A DNA stretch of 9,858 bases, from assembly GCA_030844625.1 (NCBI GenBank), contig JAUUNJ010000067.1, forward strand, positions 1 to 9,858, read 5' to 3'. The notes under the pieces are model-generated. The model had not been told where the DNA came from, did not search any database, and saw only the letters and a program-made list of their open reading frames with translations. Shown here one piece after another: positions 6,645 through 9,858 of the stretch. The DNA comes from Roseburia sp. (GTDB taxonomy: Bacteria > Bacillota > Clostridia > Lachnospirales > Lachnospiraceae). Numbering within the stretch: position 1 is the first letter of the stretch; each line of letters starts with the position of its first letter. A program made the position numbers and the translations under genes.

Positions 6645-7337
6645 ATGAAAAAGAAATTGTTGATATTAGCAGTTGCATTTGCCATGGTATTTGTGTTTTC
6701 AGCGTGTGGAAGTGACAAGAATGGTGGTGATGATGCCAAGAATGACCTATCGGATAGTAAGTCTGAAAGTAATGATATTAAATTTACAACTACTGACTGG
6801 AAATCTATGGAATTTGCAATTAATGGTAATATTGTGTCGTTACCAATGCAGTTCTCTGATCTGGAAGAAATAGGGTTTTATGTGAATGATATTGATTTGG
6901 AAACTTTTGAGAGTGAGTTAGAACCAAATGACACTCAATTGTTGTCATTAGATAATAAAAATGGAAAATATTTGACCGTTACTTTTAAAAACAATTCAGA
7001 TCAAAAGAAGAAAGTTAAAGAATGTCCTATATATTATGTATGTGTTTATAACTGGGAAATTGGAAGCACAGAAGCACCTGAAGCCTCGGACATTGTATTA
7101 TGTAACGGTGTGGGGTTTGGAACACCGGAAGAGGATGTGTGTGAGAAAATGAAAATTGAACTTAAAGAAGAAGATATATTTGAAAATAGTTCAGGTGCAT
7201 TGATAGATGGAGAATTTGTTGCCACAAGATGTATGCCTTTTTATGAAGATTTTGAAAATTATTCAGGTAAAGAGGTATATGTAATTACAGTCGGAGGTGA
7301 AGTGAGAGGGATTGAGATTACTAATCCCTTGGAATAG
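6645..7337 (+). CDS. Small secreted lipoprotein of unknown function
   Basis: Complete, 230 aa. The N-terminus MKKKLLILAVAFAMVFVFSAC is a lipoprotein signal peptide with lipobox FSAC; C21 would be lipidated and anchor the protein to the outer face of the membrane. Residues 22-45 are a polar Ser/Asp/Asn/Lys linker. The rest (about 46-230) looks like a globular domain of mixed beta strands, with a block NGVGFGTPEEDVCEKM (154-169) resembling the 'G-V-x-F-G-x-x-x-x-D-V' pattern of many Firmicute lipoproteins, and YVITVGGEVRGIEI near the end. Five further cysteines (C127, C133, C153, C166, C196) could form disulfides. I do not recognise the family. The gene stands alone between two terminators and lacks a clear ribosome site (only AT-rich sequence upstream), so it may be expressed weakly or from a leaderless mRNA. 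Confidence 0.85.
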   Translation: MKKKLLILAVAFAMVFVFSACGSDKNGGDDAKNDLSDSKSESNDIKFTTTDWKSMEFAINGNIVSLPMQFSDLEEIGFYVNDIDLETFESELEPNDTQLLSLDNKNGKYLTVTFKNNSDQKKKVKECPIYYVCVYNWEIGSTEAPEASDIVLCNGVGFGTPEEDVCEKMKIELKEEDIFENSSGALIDGEFVATRCMPFYEDFENYSGKEVYVITVGGEVRGIEITNPLE

Positions 7338-7411
7338 TTGAAATTATCCGATATAGCAATTTAAACATAAAATAATAGAAGAATTTTAGAAAAATAAAAG
7401 AACTTTTTATC

Positions 7412-7454
7412 GGGATTTCCTGAAACGGGATTTGGTTTTGGGAAGTCCCTTTTT
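7412..7454 (+). terminator. Intrinsic terminator after the lipoprotein gene
   Basis: GGGATTTCC (7412-7420) pairs with GGAAGTCCC (7441-7449) over nine positions with one G-U pair. The loop can form a small inner AAAC/GTTT stem, and TTTTT follows directly (7450-7454). It isolates the lipoprotein gene from the GTPase gene. Confidence 0.8.
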
Positions 7455-7495
7455 CTATTTTGAAGATATAATACAAAAGATGTGTTATACTTAAG

Positions 7496-7524
7496 TTGAC
7501 ATAATATAAAAAAGCATGTACATT
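7496..7524 (+). promoter_or_regulatory. Promoter of the translational GTPase fusion gene
   Basis: A perfect -35, TTGACA (7496-7501), is followed after 17 bases by TACATT (7519-7524), which has four of six -10 consensus bases. A perfect TATAAT (7524-7529) overlaps it but at a 22-base spacing, too long for normal sigma-A use. The leader would be only about 30 bases, so there is no room for the long attenuator seen before tet(M). Confidence 0.55.
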
Positions 7525-7560
7525 ATAATTAATCTATCTATTACATAATGGGACGAATTG

Positions 7561-9858
7561 ATGAAAAAATTAACTTTAGGCATACTGGCTCATGTTGACG
7601 GTGGGAAGACCACACTGTCTGAGTCCGTATTATATTTGACAGGAAAAATTAGAAAATTAGGGCGTGTAGACCATAAGAACGCATATCTTGATAATTTTGA
7701 ACTGGAACGGGAACGTGGTATTACCATATTTTCCAAGCAGGCGGTTATGGAATATAAGGATATGGAGATTACGCTGCTGGATACTCCCGGACATGTGGAC
7801 TTTTCGGCGGAGATGGAGAGAACACTTCAGGTGCTGGACTATGCAGTTTTGATTGTAAGTGGAAGTGAAGGTGTTCAGGGACACACGGAGACTTTATGGA
7901 AACTCTTAGGAAGGTACAATGTGCCTGCCTTTATTTTTGTAAATAAAATGGATATGCCGGGTACAAATAAAGAGTTTTCACTTAATAATATAAAGCACAG
8001 ACTTACAGACAATATTGTGGATTTTTCTGTGCCGGAGCTTGATTATGAGAGCATTGCCATGTGCGATGAGGACGTTCTGGAAACTTATATGGAAGAGGGC
8101 GCAGTCAGTGATGAGATGATTTCACAACTTGTTTTTGAAAGAAAATTATTTCCGGTATTTTTCGGATCGGCACTGAGAATGAAAGGCGTGGAGGAACTGC
8201 TTGAGGGAATCCGCAAATATACATTTGAATCTCTTTTCCACGAAGAATTTGGTGCCAAAGTATTTAAAATTGGTAAAGATAATGACAATAACCGTCTGAC
8301 ATATATGAAAATTACAGGTGGAAATCTTAATATAAGAGATATGATAAGCGGAGTTACCGATGGAGAGCAGTGGAGCGAAAAGGTTAATGATATAAGAGTA
8401 TATTCCGGTGAAAAATATAATACTGCGCAAAGTGTTGCTGCTGGTACGGTCTGTGCGGTGGCAGGGCTTAATAAGACATATTCAGGTCAGGGACTGGGTT
8501 TTGAACAAGAGGCAGAAAAACCGAATCTCCAGCCTGTTCTGTCCTATAGCATTCTTTTGCCACCATCTGTTAATATAAATCAGATATTTATGAAACTTCA
8601 GGAGTTAGAGGAAGAAGATCCTACACTCAAACTGAAATGGAATCAAGAGACCAAAGAGATTACTGCCAACGTTATGGGACCGATTCAGATTCAGGTTTTA
8701 CAGCAGATTATAAAAGACAGGTTTGATCTGGATGTGGAGTTTGGTACAGGGAAAATTTTATATAAGGAATCTATCGTTGATACAGTGGAAGGGATAGGAC
8801 ACTTTGAGCCATTAAGACATTATGCAGAGGTTCATCTTCTTATGGAGCCAGGAGAGCCGGGCAGCGGAGTAACCTTTGAGACCAATGTGAATGAAAGCGT
8901 TTTAAGCCGTAACTGGCAGAGACTTATTATGACCCATCTGGCTGAAAAAGAACACAGAGGTGTACTTACAGGTTCACCAATTACAGACATACACTTCACA
9001 TTAATTGCGGGAAAGGCCCATTTAAAGCACACAGAGGGAGGGGATTTCAGACAGGCGACTTATAGAGCTGTAAGGCAGGGATTAAAGAAAGCACAGTCGG
9101 TATTATTAGAGCCGTATTATGATTTTATATTGGAAATACCAAGTGAAAACACAGGAAGAGCAATGACAGATATCAGCCAGATGAATGGAAATATAAACGT
9201 ACCGGAAACAGATGGTGACATATGTGTTCTCACTGGCTATGCACCAGTTTCAACCATGAGGGATTATATAAATACTGTCAATGAATATTCTCACGGAAAG
9301 GGAAGTCTTACGTTAAAATTTAAGGGATATGCTCCCTGTCATAATCAGGATGAGATTGTTGAACAGATGGAATATGACAGTGAGGCGGATCTTGCCAATC
9401 CTACAGGTTCTGTATTCTGTGCCCATGGAGCGGGTTTTGCTGTGCCATGGAATGAAGTTGAAAATTATATGCATGTTAAAACAGATACCAATTTTAATGC
9501 TGCCTATGAAGTAATGAGTGAACCGCGAAACAACAATAGCAGAACAGAATATCAGGATAGTTATGCAGGAGATAAGGAATTGATGGAAATTTTTGAGAAA
9601 ACCTTTGGACCTGTAAAGCGAAGAAATTATAAGGAGACAAAGGTGAGGACCTATCATCCTGAAAATAAAAAATATAAAAATAACTCCGGTAATGGAAATC
9701 TCCCGGAATGTCTGCTGGTGGATGGTTACAATATCATCTTTGCATGGGATGAATTAAAACAGTTGGCAGCAAAAAATATTGACGGTGCAAGAGATAAACT
9801 GATGGATATGCTGTGCAACTATCAGGGATACCAGGGGAACACAGTCATTGTGGTGTTT
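7561..9858 (+). CDS. TetM/EF-G-like translational GTPase fused to a YacP/Rae1-type NYN nuclease domain (3' truncated)
   Basis: Open from ATG 7561 to the window end (766 residues, no stop reached). A weak GGGA lies seven bases before the ATG. The GTPase domain has all motifs: G1 AHVDGGKT (10-17), G2 ERERGIT (T55), G3 DTPGH (74-78), G4 NKMD (128-131), G5 GSA (202-204). Domains II (about 224-310), III (325-400), IV (about 415-520, with LRHYAEVHLLMEPGEPGSG and the GGDF loop) and V (about 521-600, with LTGYAPVSTMRDY and KGYAP) follow the TetM/EF-G order. TetM ends near 640; here a 115-residue link (with NPTGSVFCAHGAGFAVPW and EIFEKTFGPVKRR) leads to LLVDGYNIIFAW (718-729), AR (743-744) and TVIVVF (761-766), the start of a YacP-like NYN/PIN nuclease fold with acidic D721. 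The protein should act on ribosomes; GTP hydrolysis is secure, nuclease activity inferred. The TetM tetracycline loop is not conserved, so 'tetracycline resistance' would be a poor name. Confidence 0.88.
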   Translation, partial: MKKLTLGILAHVDGGKTTLSESVLYLTGKIRKLGRVDHKNAYLDNFELERERGITIFSKQAVMEYKDMEITLLDTPGHVDFSAEMERTLQVLDYAVLIVSGSEGVQGHTETLWKLLGRYNVPAFIFVNKMDMPGTNKEFSLNNIKHRLTDNIVDFSVPELDYESIAMCDEDVLETYMEEGAVSDEMISQLVFERKLFPVFFGSALRMKGVEELLEGIRKYTFESLFHEEFGAKVFKIGKDNDNNRLTYMKITGGNLNIRDMISGVTDGEQWSEKVNDIRVYSGEKYNTAQSVAAGTVCAVAGLNKTYSGQGLGFEQEAEKPNLQPVLSYSILLPPSVNINQIFMKLQELEEEDPTLKLKWNQETKEITANVMGPIQIQVLQQIIKDRFDLDVEFGTGKILYKESIVDTVEGIGHFEPLRHYAEVHLLMEPGEPGSGVTFETNVNESVLSRNWQRLIMTHLAEKEHRGVLTGSPITDIHFTLIAGKAHLKHTEGGDFRQATYRAVRQGLKKAQSVLLEPYYDFILEIPSENTGRAMTDISQMNGNINVPETDGDICVLTGYAPVSTMRDYINTVNEYSHGKGSLTLKFKGYAPCHNQDEIVEQMEYDSEADLANPTGSVFCAHGAGFAVPWNEVENYMHVKTDTNFNAAYEVMSEPRNNNSRTEYQDSYAGDKELMEIFEKTFGPVKRRNYKETKVRTYHPENKKYKNNSGNGNLPECLLVDGYNIIFAWDELKQLAAKNIDGARDKLMDMLCNYQGYQGNTVIVVF

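Noticed and set aside
7548..7598. A 16-codon frame (ATG 7548) overlapping the start of the GTPase gene, considered as a tet(M)-like leader peptide.
   Set aside because: It overlaps the gene rather than preceding it, has no ribosome site and no attenuator hairpin nearby.
7561..9858. Tetracycline-resistance gene on a mobile element.
   Set aside because: The key TetM loop is not conserved, the gene is fused to a nuclease domain, and no integrase, transposase, terminal repeat or conjugation gene is visible in the window.

Overview
The window looks like chromosome of a low-GC, Gram-positive anaerobe of the Clostridia, most likely a Lachnospiraceae gut bacterium (Roseburia/Butyrivibrio/Eubacterium type). 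The grounds are AT-rich DNA, strong AGGAGG-type ribosome sites, secreted multi-module proteins ending in a lysine-rich fibronectin-III-like module, and a NifU-like/GGGtGRT gene pair. The genus is an inference. All six genes lie on the + strand in about five transcription units, with an intrinsic terminator after each of the first four. I saw no tRNA, rRNA, CRISPR, IS element or phage gene. Every intergenic gap is under 250 bp.

Region 1 (1-4620) holds two secreted, carbohydrate-facing proteins. The first is the 3' end of a protein with chitobiase-C-like, F5/8C (CBM32-like), FN3 and lysine-rich modules; any catalytic domain lies upstream of the window. The second is complete (921 aa): signal peptide, two F5/8C modules, four Big_2 Ig modules interrupted by one FN3, and the same kind of lysine-rich tail, with no enzyme domain. 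Its promoter carries two adjacent perfect 14-bp palindromes over the spacer, -10 and start site. The first has the form of a LacI/CcpA (cre) operator, which suggests sugar control.

Region 2 (4680-6583) is a tight two-gene operon: a divergent NifU-type Fe-S scaffold protein and a cysteine-rich GGGtGRT-family protein. The leader contains a segment that can pair with either of two identical flanking repeats. The joint function of the pair is, to my knowledge, unknown.

Region 3 (6584-7454) is a single small lipoprotein of unknown function, possibly translated from a leaderless mRNA.

Region 4 (7496-9858) is a 3'-truncated gene for a TetM/EF-G-like translational GTPase fused to a YacP/Rae1-like NYN (PIN-fold) nuclease domain. 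Rae1 is known in Bacillus as a ribosome A-site mRNA endonuclease and EF-G-like factors bind at the same site, so the fusion suggests a GTPase that delivers a nuclease to the ribosome. The loop that TetM uses against tetracycline is not conserved here, so I would not call this a resistance gene. This fusion and the Fe-S/GGGtGRT operon are the best candidates for an undescribed system.
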